A stretch of 64,000 bases of DNA from Sulfurospirillum sp. UBA2217. GTDB lineage: Bacteria; Campylobacterota; Campylobacteria; Campylobacterales; Sulfurospirillaceae. The translations under genes and the position numbers were made by a program. Location of the stretch: contig DCUJ01000013.1 of assembly GCA_002328495.1 (NCBI GenBank), positions 62,001 to 126,000 of the forward strand, read 5' to 3'. The notes beneath the pieces were generated by a model. The model made no database searches. It had not been told where the DNA came from and saw nothing but the letters and a program-made list of their open reading frames with translations. Position 1 is the first letter of the stretch, and each line of letters opens with the position of its first letter. Positions 43,281 to 52,200 of the stretch are shown piece after piece.

Positions 43281-43694
43281 TTATATGCTATAGTTTGGCT
43301 CAGCATAAAGCTGTTGGGCTAAAATTTCAAATTCTGAAAGAGGGTGCTCAAACAGTGCTTGAAGGGCACGATTGCTCTGTTCATAAAAAAGCCGTAATAC
43401 GGGGTTACTGCTGTGCATTTCTGTGATGACCAACGTCCCCTCAAGTGCTATTAAAATCTCTTTAATGCTGATATCATGAGGATTCTTTGCCAACACATAC
43501 CCACCATACGCCCCTCGAATACTCTTCACCAATCCTGCTTGACGCAAAAGAATCAACAGTTGTTCCAAATAATTTTTTGGAATGTGCGCATGTTCTGAAA
43601 TCTCTTTGATGTGCATCGGGTGATCGTTTTTGGCTAAAAAGAGCTGGTACATCGCATTTAAGCCATAAACACCTTTGGTTGAAAGTAGTGCCAT
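43281..43694 (-). CDS. Rrf2 family regulator without cysteines (CymR-like)
   Basis: 137-residue winged-helix protein (LLSTKGVYGLNAMYQLFLAK; HIPKNYLEQLLILLRQAGLV; SIRGAYGGYVLAK). It contains no cysteine at all, so it cannot bind an Fe-S cluster as IscR/NsrR do. Its place between metY and cysK points to control of sulfur metabolism like Bacillus CymR, which works through a complex with CysK. Likely autoregulates the operon promoter near 44991-45019. Confidence 0.85.
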   Translation of the reverse strand: MALLSTKGVYGLNAMYQLFLAKNDHPMHIKEISEHAHIPKNYLEQLLILLRQAGLVKSIRGAYGGYVLAKNPHDISIKEILIALEGTLVITEMHSSNPVLRLFYEQSNRALQALFEHPLSEFEILAQQLYAEPNYSI

Positions 43695-43698
43695 TGCG

Positions 43699-44961
43699 TT
43701 ATCCTAACGCTACTTTTAAATCTTCGATCAAATCATCCGCATTTTCAAGTCCCACGCTTAGGCGAATCATTCCTTCTTTAATGCCAGAACGCTCGAGTTC
43801 ATCTCGTGAGAGTTGTTGATGGGTTGTACTGGCTGGATGGGTAATGATGGATTTAGAATCGCCAATATTGACGACCACTGAAAAAAGCTTGGTGGTATTT
43901 AAAATATGCTTTGCAAATTCCAAGCCTTCCACTTCAAAACTAAGTAGTCCAGAGGTCATGCCATCTTTGAAGTACTGTTTGGCTCTACCATGTAATGCGT
44001 CGCTCTCTAAGGCTGGGTAAGAGACGTGTTTTACTTTTGGATGCGATTTTAAAAACGATGCTACTTTGTACGCGTTGCGTGAGTGCTCTTTGATGCGTAA
44101 CGAGAGTGTTTCAAGCCCTTGAATGAGTAACCAAGAATTGTACGGTGAAATCGTAGCACCAATGTCACGAATCAGTGAAAGACGAATGCGAAGGCTAAAA
44201 ATAGGAAAAGGCAGTTGTGCATACACCAGTCCATGGTAACTCTCATCGGGTTCATTAAAATGCGGATAGCGAGGATTGCCAATCAGTTTTGCATTGAGCC
44301 CTTTGGCTTCTACCACTAACCCACCAAGAGCACTTCCTTGACCGCAAATGTATTTACTAGCACTGTGAACACTGACATCAACGCCGTGGTTTAGGGGTTG
44401 AAACAAGATAGGCGTTGCTACGGTGTTGTCACACACCGAAATGATGTTGTATTTTTGGGCGATAGCGACAATTTTTTCAATGTTAGGAATAGCAATTTGA
44501 GGATTGGAAAGTGCTTCAAAGAAAATGGCTTTGGTGTTTTCATCAATCAAGGCTTCCAAATCATCCGCATGGTCACTTTCAAAGACCTTTGCTTTAATGC
44601 CAAAACGCTTAAGTGTGTGTGTGAGTAGGGTGGTAGAACCGCCATAGACTTTTTTAGCCACGATGATAGTGTCACCCACTGCGGCTAGGTTGGCAATGGC
44701 ACAAAAGATGGCCGCTTGACCACTGGCTGTGGCAATCGCCGCTTCTCCATTTTCAAGTGCAGCAATTCTGGCTTCCAAGATATCGGTGGTTGGATTGTTC
44801 AGACGTGTGTAGATAGGTCCTAACTCTTTAAGGGCAAAAAGATTGGCAGCATGTTCAGCTGTTTCAAAATCATACGCCGTTGTTTGATAGATAGGAACAG
44901 ACATGGTTCCAAAAGCTCGTTTGTCATATCCGTGGTGGAGGGCTAATGTTTCTTGTGTCAT
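43699..44961 (-). CDS. metY: O-acetylhomoserine sulfhydrylase MetY
   Basis: Cys/Met-metabolism PLP enzyme, 420 residues; the Schiff-base lysine is in VSVHSASKYICGQGSALGG (near residue 205), with SGQAAIFCAIANL and CDNTVATPILFQPL. The length and TRLNNPTTDILEARIAALE start fit the O-acetylhomoserine branch that makes homocysteine directly from sulfide. First gene of metY-rrf2-cysK; five bases before rrf2. Confidence 0.92.
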   Translation of the reverse strand: MTQETLALHHGYDKRAFGTMSVPIYQTTAYDFETAEHAANLFALKELGPIYTRLNNPTTDILEARIAALENGEAAIATASGQAAIFCAIANLAAVGDTIIVAKKVYGGSTTLLTHTLKRFGIKAKVFESDHADDLEALIDENTKAIFFEALSNPQIAIPNIEKIVAIAQKYNIISVCDNTVATPILFQPLNHGVDVSVHSASKYICGQGSALGGLVVEAKGLNAKLIGNPRYPHFNEPDESYHGLVYAQLPFPIFSLRIRLSLIRDIGATISPYNSWLLIQGLETLSLRIKEHSRNAYKVASFLKSHPKVKHVSYPALESDALHGRAKQYFKDGMTSGLLSFEVEGLEFAKHILNTTKLFSVVVNIGDSKSIITHPASTTHQQLSRDELERSGIKEGMIRLSVGLENADDLIEDLKVALG

Positions 44962-44990
44962 TTTTGTTTCCTTTTTGAAATGTTGAGAGA

Positions 44991-45019
44991 AGTATAAACT
45001 ATTTCTGATTTAATGTCAA
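44991..45019 (-). promoter_or_regulatory. Sigma-70 promoter of metY-rrf2-cysK
   Basis: On the minus strand TTGACA (45014-45019) and TATACT (44991-44996) are separated by 17 bases, ahead of metY. As with hrcA, a near-consensus -35 suggests a strong promoter held by a repressor, here probably the Rrf2 product. Confidence 0.8.
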
Positions 45020-45344
45020 GTAAACTTATTAAAATAGTAATGATTAAAAAAATGGTGATAATTTTTGAAAGTAGGGGAGAGTGTTTTTGTGATGTAGCAG
45101 CCTTACATGTAAAGAGTAAAAAGAGTGAGTAATACTTTAATAGATTAATAAAGGAGTGAAGCTAACGCAGTTTTTAGTATGGATTATTATACATAAAATT
45201 ATATGTAAACTGTGATATAACAGTCTATTTTACCGATGCTTCAATGAGTTATATTTTTGTGTTACTAACAAGCTGTTAGTTCTGAAAATGACTTGTAACG
45301 TTTGTTTTCTAGCACGCAGAAGCCATTTTTCAGATGAGTAAAGC
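45020..45344. other. Gene-free stretch between metY and DUF2018 gene
   Basis: About 325 bases with no supportable gene. It holds one TTACATGTAA (45103-45112), AT-rich sequence, and a small dyad ACTAACA-agc-TGTTAGT at 45264-45280. A 19-codon GTG frame after AAAGGA near 45153 is too short to claim. Confidence 0.6.
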
Positions 45345-45350
45345 TATAAT
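45345..45350 (+). promoter_or_regulatory. Probable -10 box of the haem/quinone block
   Basis: TATAAT 27 bases before the DUF2018 start; likely promoter for the gene run to ubiD. Confidence 0.45.
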
Positions 45351-45377
45351 CCACAAGATTTTAAAAGGGGTAAAGCT

Positions 45378-45653
45378 ATGTTGTACGAAGATGAAGATGA
45401 CATTTTTATGGGAAGTCCCAAAAGTAAATTTTTTGATATTCTCTTCAATGCCAATAAAGATTTAGTGAAAGAGAAACTTTTGCAGATTGTAGAGCGTTAC
45501 AATGCTATGGAGCTTTTACTTGAAGAAACATTAGGTCAAGAGGTTCACCATGCGGTTCATTCTGTTTTGATGGAAAGAGCCGATGCCATCCACGAGAGGA
45601 ATACAGATTTTTTTATTGCCACCGTTGGGGAAATATTAACACAAAATGAGTAA
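45378..45653 (+). CDS. DUF2018 (HP0242-like) protein
   Basis: 91 residues, helical, matching in length, layout and ending (ILTQNE against ILSGNE) my recollection of Helicobacter pylori HP0242, whose structure is a knotted helical homodimer of unknown role. The acidic start EDEDDIFMGSPKSKFFDILF and the segment ERYNAMELLLEE are characteristic. Restricted to Campylobacterota as far as I know. Overlaps the next gene by 8 bases (ATGAGTAA). Confidence 0.75.
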   Translation: MLYEDEDDIFMGSPKSKFFDILFNANKDLVKEKLLQIVERYNAMELLLEETLGQEVHHAVHSVLMERADAIHERNTDFFIATVGEILTQNE

Positions 45654-46104
45654 ACTTCTTTGTGGTTTATGGCTACTCCTTTTGAGTTCAGGGCAGGTAT
45701 TGGCTGAGATACAGTATGAATACCAACATCAATTTGTACTCAAAAAAGATGAATTGGGCTATGTCTATATCAACCGTAAAGAGGTGACAAAGAAAGCAAG
45801 CGCGGAAAATCCTACGAATGACTATCTTTTAAAACTGCGTTGGACCTTGTTTGCCAACGATCAGCTTTTTGTGTTGGTCAATTATCGAGGGCATCCGTAT
45901 CAGTATATTTTGAAAAAAAACTATCCATTGGAGAGCATTACGTTACCCTTACTTCCTGAGGGTGAAAATAAAATGAATGCTAAAGTCTTGATTAAAATCG
46001 TTTTTAATGACTTTAGTCAAAGTAACCGTGAGGCAATTTTAGATATATTTATCGAAGATAATCAAGAACGTATTAATGTTGAATTTAAACCGAAGAAAAA
46101 TTAA
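45646..46104 (+). CDS. Conserved exported protein, 152 residues
   Basis: Signal peptide (MSKLLCGLWLLLLSSGQVLA) then a strand-rich periplasmic domain (LLKLRWTLFANDQLFVLVNYRG, ESITLPLLPEGENKMNAKVLIKIVF). No catalytic motif. In the position of the exported protein Cj0540 upstream of the prenyl synthetase gene in C. jejuni. Function unknown. Confidence 0.75.
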   Translation: MSKLLCGLWLLLLSSGQVLAEIQYEYQHQFVLKKDELGYVYINRKEVTKKASAENPTNDYLLKLRWTLFANDQLFVLVNYRGHPYQYILKKNYPLESITLPLLPEGENKMNAKVLIKIVFNDFSQSNREAILDIFIEDNQERINVEFKPKKN

Positions 46105-46117
46105 ATAGGATACATAG

Positions 46118-47014
46118 GTGCTAGCAAAAGTCGAAACCTTAATGTTAGAGATGGTTGCATCGTTAAAAGATGCACGAAGTGTTGAACTGTTTCATAAAGT
46201 TCCTAAAGGCAAGCGTTTACGCGCAAAGCTTATTCTTAAAATCGCAGGACCATCACCTGAAGCGTTAAAATTAGCTGCCATTGTAGAACTCATCCATGCG
46301 GCGAGTTTACTTCATGATGACGTGATTGATGATGCGTTTACCAGACGAGGGGAAGCTTCTATTAATGCCCAGTTTGGAAACAAAACAGCTATTATGTTAG
46401 GGGATATTCTCTATTCTAAAGGCTTTAGCGAACTCACTGCTATGCCTCAAGACGTTGCTTTTAGCATCTCAAATGCGGTTGCTTTGCTCTCACTAGGAGA
46501 GCTTTTGGATGTTGAGCTTTCCCACACATTTAACGACAATCTTGAAGTTTACTTTGATATGATTTATAAAAAAACAGCCTCATTAATTGAGGCATCGGCA
46601 CACGCTGCTGCCATACTTGCAAAAAAGCAGAGCCATAAATACGCTTTATATGGTAAAAATTTGGGGCTTGCCTTTCAAATCATCGATGATATTTTAGACA
46701 TTACCCAATCCAGCGAAGTGTTGGGAAAACCCTCGCTCAATGACTTTAAAGAGGGTAAAACAACACTGCCGTATCTTTACATGTACGCAAAACTCTCGTC
46801 TTCGGATCAAAATAGACTGCTAGGTTTATTTCAAAAAGAGTTGAGTGTCGAAGAGTCGACATGGATTAAAGAAAAGATGAGTGAAACCAATGCCATTGGT
46901 GATGCAATGATGTACGCAAAACAGCTTGGATTTGAAGCATTGCGTGTAATTGAGGGCGAAGATGATGTTGGATTGGCATCTATCATTACTGATATGATTG
47001 AGAGGAATTTTTAA
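46118..47014 (+). CDS. ispB: Polyprenyl diphosphate synthase (IspB-like)
   Basis: Makes the long isoprenoid side chain for menaquinone. First aspartate-rich motif LLHDDVIDDAFTRRG (near residue 66), second FQIIDDILDIT (near 190). 298 residues, GTG start at 46118 after AGGATA. Next to hemA (one-base overlap) and upstream of ubiD, which serves menaquinone synthesis in this phylum. Confidence 0.9.
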   Translation: MLAKVETLMLEMVASLKDARSVELFHKVPKGKRLRAKLILKIAGPSPEALKLAAIVELIHAASLLHDDVIDDAFTRRGEASINAQFGNKTAIMLGDILYSKGFSELTAMPQDVAFSISNAVALLSLGELLDVELSHTFNDNLEVYFDMIYKKTASLIEASAHAAAILAKKQSHKYALYGKNLGLAFQIIDDILDITQSSEVLGKPSLNDFKEGKTTLPYLYMYAKLSSSDQNRLLGLFQKELSVEESTWIKEKMSETNAIGDAMMYAKQLGFEALRVIEGEDDVGLASIITDMIERNF

Positions 47015-48315
47015 TGCACTATCTTACGATGAGTTTTACCCATAAAAACACTGATATTTGCGTTCGCGAAAAATTGGCGTTCAACTCAGAAGAAAAAAGT
47101 CACCATTTTATGTCACAATTAAACCAATGCGAAGCGATCAATGAGGTAATACTTCTTTCTACATGTAATCGCGTGGAAATCATCGCCAGTGTGAGCGATT
47201 GTACGGTAGCACTTAATTATATTTTTGAATTACTCAGTTACGTCTCCGATGTCTCTAAAGATGAATTGGAGGGAAGGGCGGACACGTATGAAGACAATGG
47301 GGCAATTCACCACCTTTTTACCGTTTGTTCTTCTTTGGACAGTCTCGTTATTGGCGAAACACAAATCGCAGGTCAGCTGAAAGATGCCTTTAAATTTGCC
47401 TTTGAACATGGGTATTGCGGTCAGAAATTGGGTCGGGCGATGCACCATGCGTTTCGCTGTGCCGCAGAAGTACGTGCGCGTACCGATATCTCTAAAAGCC
47501 CTGTATCGGTTTCGAGTGTTGCTGTCTCTAAAGCCAAAGATTTATTGGGTGACATTGGTGGCTTAACTGCGCTGGTAGTGGGCGCAGGTGAGATGAGTCA
47601 ACTGGCTGCCAAACACCTCATCGCCAGCGGGGTCAATATTATCATCATCAATCGAAATCTTGAACATGCTCAAGTGATGGCAAATGAATTAGGAGAGTTA
47701 GCGTCTGTGGTACCGTATGCCAAATTGACCGAATATATCAACCGCTATCGTTTAGTCTTCTCCGCCACGGGAGCACCACATAGTGTCATTAGCGATGATA
47801 TGGTAGAAGAGCGTGATTTCTCACGTTACTGGTTTGACATCGCTGTTCCTCGTGACATTGATGTGAAAGAACATCACCATTTACATGTCTATGCTGTGGA
47901 CGATTTGGAAGAGATTGTGGCGCGCAATATGTCGCTTCGTGAAGAACAAGCCAAAGTGGCGTATGGCATCGTAGGGCGCGCAACGATGGAGTTTTTCAAA
48001 TGGTTGCAGAGCATGTGTGTTGAGCCTATCATCAAAGAGATACGTGATCACGCCAAATGTTGTTCTTTGCAAGAAATTGAAAAAGCCATCAAAAAAGGGT
48101 ACATCCCCGAAGAGCTAAAAGAGCAGGTTGAAAAAGTACTCCACCATGCCTTTAACTCCTTTTTACACACCGCAACGAAAAATCTCAAAGATGTGGCCGA
48201 AAAACCTGAAGCTGACACCATTGTTCAAGCGGTTCAATACATTTTTAACATCAATGAAGACCAAACCAAACGCATGAATATGTACAAATGCGAATACCAA
48301 ATGGGAGTGAAGTAA
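47014..48315 (+). CDS. hemA: Glutamyl-tRNA reductase HemA
   Basis: First committed step of C5-pathway haem synthesis. LLSTCNRVEIIA carries the catalytic cysteine (near residue 50), SLVIGETQIAGQLKDAF binds substrate, LVVGAGEMSQLAAKHL is the NADPH site; C-terminal dimerisation helices follow. 433 residues. Stop overlaps the proS start by one base. Confidence 0.96.
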   Translation: MHYLTMSFTHKNTDICVREKLAFNSEEKSHHFMSQLNQCEAINEVILLSTCNRVEIIASVSDCTVALNYIFELLSYVSDVSKDELEGRADTYEDNGAIHHLFTVCSSLDSLVIGETQIAGQLKDAFKFAFEHGYCGQKLGRAMHHAFRCAAEVRARTDISKSPVSVSSVAVSKAKDLLGDIGGLTALVVGAGEMSQLAAKHLIASGVNIIIINRNLEHAQVMANELGELASVVPYAKLTEYINRYRLVFSATGAPHSVISDDMVEERDFSRYWFDIAVPRDIDVKEHHHLHVYAVDDLEEIVARNMSLREEQAKVAYGIVGRATMEFFKWLQSMCVEPIIKEIRDHAKCCSLQEIEKAIKKGYIPEELKEQVEKVLHHAFNSFLHTATKNLKDVAEKPEADTIVQAVQYIFNINEDQTKRMNMYKCEYQMGVK

Positions 48316-50018
48316 TGAAGTTTTCCAAATTATATGCGCCAACCACAAAAGATGCACCCAAAGATGCCACCTTACCCAGTCATCAGTTTTTAGTAAGGGG
48401 TGGGTTTATCTCTCAGGTGGGCAGTGGGCTTTACAACTTTTTACCTATGGGCAAAATTGTTTTTGACAAAATCAAAGATGTGGTGAAGCAAGAGATGGAC
48501 GAAACGGGTGCTCAAGAGATTCAAATGGATGTCGTCACACCTGCGGACTTATGGAAAGAGAGCGGGCGTTACGATGTTTTTGGTAAAGAGCTGTGTCGTT
48601 TTAAAGATAGAAAAGAGAACGAATTTGTACTAGGTCCTACCCATGAAGAAGTTGTGGTCGACATCGTACGCAATCGTATTAACAGCTATAAGCAACTCCC
48701 TTTGCATTTGTATCAAATCACCACGAAATTTCGTGATGAAGCACGCCCTCGTTTTGGGCTTTTGCGATGCCGTGAGTTTACGATGAAAGATGGGTATAGT
48801 TTTCATGAAGATGAAGTGTGTATGAAAAAAGAGTTTGATGTAATGGAAAAGACGTACACCAAAATCTTTACCAAACTAGGTCTTGACTTTCGTGCGGTTG
48901 ATGCGGATAGTGGTGCTATTGGAGGCAGTGGGAGTAAAGAGTTTATGGTGTTGGCTCAAAACGGTGAAGATGACATCGTGGTGTGTCAAAGCTGTTCGTA
49001 TGCTGCCAATGTGGAAGCAGCCAAACGCGCTCCCAAAACAACAAGTGTTGAAGCCCCTGTGGCGAGTTTTTCAAAATTTAAAACACCCGATATGAAAACC
49101 ATTGCCGATGTGTGTCATTTTTTCAAGGCCGACGCGTTTTACAGCATCAAAGCGGTGGTGAAAAAAGCCATTTATGTTGACAAAGAAGAGGTCATTGTTT
49201 TTTTTGTAAGAGGCAATGATGAGCTTCAAGAAGTCAAAGCACTCAATGCGTGTGGCGCACTTGATTTGGCTGATGCGAGTGCGGAAGAGTTGGAAAAAGT
49301 AGGGCTTAAAGCAGGATTTATCGGACCTGTTGGGCTAGAATGTGTAAAATTTTACATAGATTTAGAGTTAAAAGAGGCTAAAAATCTTATCTGCGGTGCC
49401 AACGAAGTAGATTATCATTACGTGGGTGTTGAGATGTTTAACTTCAAAGAGGAGCGTTATGCAGATTTGGCGAGTGTTCAAGCAGGAGATTGCTGTGGAT
49501 GTTGTGGTGCTTCGATGTATGTTACCAAAGGAATCGAAGTAGGTCATATTTTCCAACTGGGGCAAAAATATGCCAAGGCTATGGGCGCTACCTTTTTAGA
49601 CAAAAATGGCAAAGCACAACCCTTTTATATGGGATGTTATGGTATAGGTGTCAGTCGTTTGGTTGCCGTGATGATAGAAGCCAGTCATGATGAAAAAGGG
49701 TGCGTTTGGAACAAGCAAACTGCTCCATATTTGCTGGATATTATAGTTTCTAACGTAAAAGATGAAGCGCAAAGTGCGTATGCAGAAGAAATTTACACTG
49801 CTTTGAAAAAGGAGCGTTTGAGCGTGCTTTTGGATGACCGAAATGAGCGTTTTGGCTTTAAAATGAAAGATTATGAACTCATTGGTCTTCCTTATGCGCT
49901 TATCGTTGGAAAGGAGCTTGAAGAGGGTTTTGTGGAGATTGTTGAGCGTAAAACTTTGGAAAAGAGCATCGTCAAAAAAGAAGACGCATTTTCAAAACTC
50001 AAAGAGTTGCTCTCTTGA
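48315..50018 (+). CDS. proS: Proline-tRNA ligase ProS
   Basis: Class II synthetase with the bacterial editing insertion: motif 1 region GFISQVGSGLYNFLPMG, motif 2 TKFRDEARPRFGLLRCREFTMKDGYSFHE cluster, motif 3 GCYGIGVSRLV. 567 residues from the ATG at 48315; the frame is open further to 48288 but inside hemA. Overlaps fxsA by four bases. Confidence 0.96.
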   Translation: MKFSKLYAPTTKDAPKDATLPSHQFLVRGGFISQVGSGLYNFLPMGKIVFDKIKDVVKQEMDETGAQEIQMDVVTPADLWKESGRYDVFGKELCRFKDRKENEFVLGPTHEEVVVDIVRNRINSYKQLPLHLYQITTKFRDEARPRFGLLRCREFTMKDGYSFHEDEVCMKKEFDVMEKTYTKIFTKLGLDFRAVDADSGAIGGSGSKEFMVLAQNGEDDIVVCQSCSYAANVEAAKRAPKTTSVEAPVASFSKFKTPDMKTIADVCHFFKADAFYSIKAVVKKAIYVDKEEVIVFFVRGNDELQEVKALNACGALDLADASAEELEKVGLKAGFIGPVGLECVKFYIDLELKEAKNLICGANEVDYHYVGVEMFNFKEERYADLASVQAGDCCGCCGASMYVTKGIEVGHIFQLGQKYAKAMGATFLDKNGKAQPFYMGCYGIGVSRLVAVMIEASHDEKGCVWNKQTAPYLLDIIVSNVKDEAQSAYAEEIYTALKKERLSVLLDDRNERFGFKMKDYELIGLPYALIVGKELEEGFVEIVERKTLEKSIVKKEDAFSKLKELLS

Positions 50019-50437
50019 AATATTTTTTAATCTATCTTTTTTTAGAGGTGATGGTGAGTGTAAACATCGCTTCTTACATAGGTGCCTTTGCAACGTTTGT
50101 GGAAATTGTACTCTCTGCTGTTCTTGGTATCGTGCTATTGGTCAATTTTCGTGTGACGCTCATGCAAAATCTCAATGCAATGATGCAACGTCAAATCAGC
50201 GTTAATGCTTTTCAAAGATTGAATTTATGGAGTGTTTTGGGTGCCTTGCTGTTGATTTTGCCAGGCTTTTTAGGAGATATCGTAGCACTGTGTTTGCAAT
50301 TTGGTTTTATCACGACACTTTTTGCGAGTAAAGCGTTACATGTAAAGGAAGAAGAGGTGATCTCTTCTCATGTTGTAGGAGGAAAAAACAGTGAAATCAT
50401 TGATGTTGAAGTTATTGACGAGCCTCGTCTTAAGTAG
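50015..50437 (+). CDS. fxsA: FxsA family inner-membrane protein
   Basis: 140 residues with an N-terminal membrane segment (YFLIYLFLEVMVSVNIASYIGA), a second (FVEIVLSAVLGIVLLVNFR) and a third (LLLILPGFLGDIVALCLQFG), the FxsA/YggA pattern. E. coli FxsA modulates phage exclusion; the ancestral role is unknown. TTG start in the TTGA overlap with proS. A palindrome at 50336-50345 reads as LHVK in the tail. Confidence 0.85.
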   Translation: MKYFLIYLFLEVMVSVNIASYIGAFATFVEIVLSAVLGIVLLVNFRVTLMQNLNAMMQRQISVNAFQRLNLWSVLGALLLILPGFLGDIVALCLQFGFITTLFASKALHVKEEEVISSHVVGGKNSEIIDVEVIDEPRLK

Positions 50438-51248
50438 TACACTTCTTTTAAGTGCTGAGGGTAATTTGGATTTGGATAAAAAAGTTACGAACTTTTTAAC
50501 CAAAGCGATTGGTCCTAATGATAGTTATAAACTTGAAAAGATGACCATTCTTAAAAAGGATTCACTCAAAGAGGTTTCAGGATGGTATGTCTATTTTGTA
50601 CGTTTGGATTTGATTTTGACAAAACAAGAGGGTAAAAAAGTCACGGTTAATGATATCGTTTTTACCAATGGTAAAGTTTTAAGTAAAGACTTGTTGGATA
50701 TTGGCAGTGGCAAGAGTTTAAAAAATGGACTTTCGTTGGATTTGGATGCTAAAGCATATACGAAAGAGCATTTGTTAGCAGGAAACTTTAATGCGCCCAA
50801 TAAACTGGTGATTTTTAGTGACCCATTGTGCCCTTTTTGCATGGACTTTGTACCCGAAGTCATTCGTGATGTTGAAAAGAATCCTGAAACCTTTGCGTTG
50901 TTTTACTACCATTTACCTCTCTCTATTCACCCAGCGGCCCCTGGACTCATTCGCGCGATGTTGGTTGCGGAAGAGAAGGGTGAAAAAGATGTGGTAAAAC
51001 GTGTGTACGATGAAGTATTTGACCTTAAAAAAGCGGATGATGCACAGATCTTAAAAGCATTTAATACGGCGTTTAAAACCTCCATAACCCCTTCTGAAAT
51101 TGTACAAGACAACATTATTAAGCGTATGCAAGCTGATCATGAATATGCAACAAATTTGATGATTAACAGCACACCGACTGTATACCTTAATGGTAAAAAA
51201 GACGATGAAAAAACAAGTTATCGAAAATTGATTAAAGAGAAAAAATGA
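50391..51248 (+). CDS. Periplasmic thiol:disulfide protein (DsbA/DsbC-like)
   Basis: Signal peptide (MLKLLTSLVLSSTLLLSAEG), an N-terminal dimerisation-like region, then a thioredoxin fold with SDPLCPFCMDF (CPFC, near residue 145) and the cis-proline loop NSTPTVYLNG. 285 residues. The GTG at 50391 overlaps fxsA by 47 bases; an ATG at 50403 is an alternative. Probably a disulfide oxidase or isomerase, reduced by DsbD if the latter. Overlaps hemC by four bases. Confidence 0.85.
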   Translation: MKSLMLKLLTSLVLSSTLLLSAEGNLDLDKKVTNFLTKAIGPNDSYKLEKMTILKKDSLKEVSGWYVYFVRLDLILTKQEGKKVTVNDIVFTNGKVLSKDLLDIGSGKSLKNGLSLDLDAKAYTKEHLLAGNFNAPNKLVIFSDPLCPFCMDFVPEVIRDVEKNPETFALFYYHLPLSIHPAAPGLIRAMLVAEEKGEKDVVKRVYDEVFDLKKADDAQILKAFNTAFKTSITPSEIVQDNIIKRMQADHEYATNLMINSTPTVYLNGKKDDEKTSYRKLIKEKK

Positions 51249-52189
51249 AGAAATTGATTATTGCGACACGTGGAAGCAAATTGGCTCTTTGGCAGTCAGA
51301 ACATGTAAAAGCTGAACTTGAAAAAGCGCATTCAGGTCTTGAAGTAGAACTTTCTATTATGATGACCAAAGGCGATAAAATACTCGATGTTGCTTTGGCT
51401 AAAATCGGAGGGAAAGGGCTCTTTACGAAGGAATTGGAAGAAGCGATGCTTAGGGGTGAGGCGCATATTGCGGTGCATAGCCTTAAAGATGTTCCTATGG
51501 AGTTTCCAGAAGGTCTTAAACTCGGTGTCATTACCAAACGTGAAGATGTAAGAGATGCGATGTTGTCTGAAAAATATAGCTCTATTGAAACCTTGCCTGA
51601 GGGTGCGGTGGTAGGGACGACCAGTTTGCGCCGTCGAATGCAACTTTTGAAGCTTCGCCCTGATTTTGTTATTAAAAATTTACGTGGCAATGTCAATACA
51701 CGTATTCGTAAACTGAAAGAGGGTGAATTTGATGCCATTATCTTGGCCAGTGCTGGAATCAAGCGTCTTGGGCTTGAGGGTGAAGTCAAATACTTTACGC
51801 CCATTTCAAAAGAGATTATGATACCTGCTTCTGGACAAGCAGCTTTGGGGATTGAAATCATCGATAACGCAGAGGTTGAGCATTTGGTCTCTATTTTAAA
51901 TGATGAAAATGCCATTATCGAAACCACCGTTGAGCGTGATTTTATCCGTATTTTGCAAGGAGGTTGTCAAGTACCCATTGGTGTCAATGCCGAAATCGAA
52001 GGGGAAAGCTTACATGTAAAAGCCATTATCGGGTTGCCTGATGGCTCTGAACTTATCTGTGAAGAGACAACGACAAGCAAACAAAATTATGAAAATGTCG
52101 GTCAAGAATTAGCGCGTCGTGTGCTAGATCAAGGAGCAAAATCACTCTTAGAGCGTGCCGAGAAGATTGCATTAAGCGAAATATTTTAA
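51245..52189 (+). CDS. hemC: Porphobilinogen deaminase HemC
   Basis: Polymerises four porphobilinogens to hydroxymethylbilane. RGSKLALWQSEHVK start, HSLKDVP (near residue 79), TSLRRRMQL and LQGGCQVPIGV with the cysteine that holds the dipyrromethane cofactor (near residue 240). 314 residues. Palindrome at 52010-52019 reads as LHVK. Same block as hemA. Confidence 0.97.
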   Translation: MKKLIIATRGSKLALWQSEHVKAELEKAHSGLEVELSIMMTKGDKILDVALAKIGGKGLFTKELEEAMLRGEAHIAVHSLKDVPMEFPEGLKLGVITKREDVRDAMLSEKYSSIETLPEGAVVGTTSLRRRMQLLKLRPDFVIKNLRGNVNTRIRKLKEGEFDAIILASAGIKRLGLEGEVKYFTPISKEIMIPASGQAALGIEIIDNAEVEHLVSILNDENAIIETTVERDFIRILQGGCQVPIGVNAEIEGESLHVKAIIGLPDGSELICEETTTSKQNYENVGQELARRVLDQGAKSLLERAEKIALSEIF

Positions 52190-52200
52190 AAGGAGTAGGG

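Noticed and set aside
45150..45213. GTG frame of 19 codons after AAAGGA in the metY-DUF2018 gap
   Set aside because: Too short and A/T-rich to distinguish from chance.
47155..47170. CTACATGTAA in hemA as an additional palindrome copy
   Set aside because: It encodes the conserved STCNR catalytic motif, so protein constraint alone explains the resemblance; not counted among the 34.
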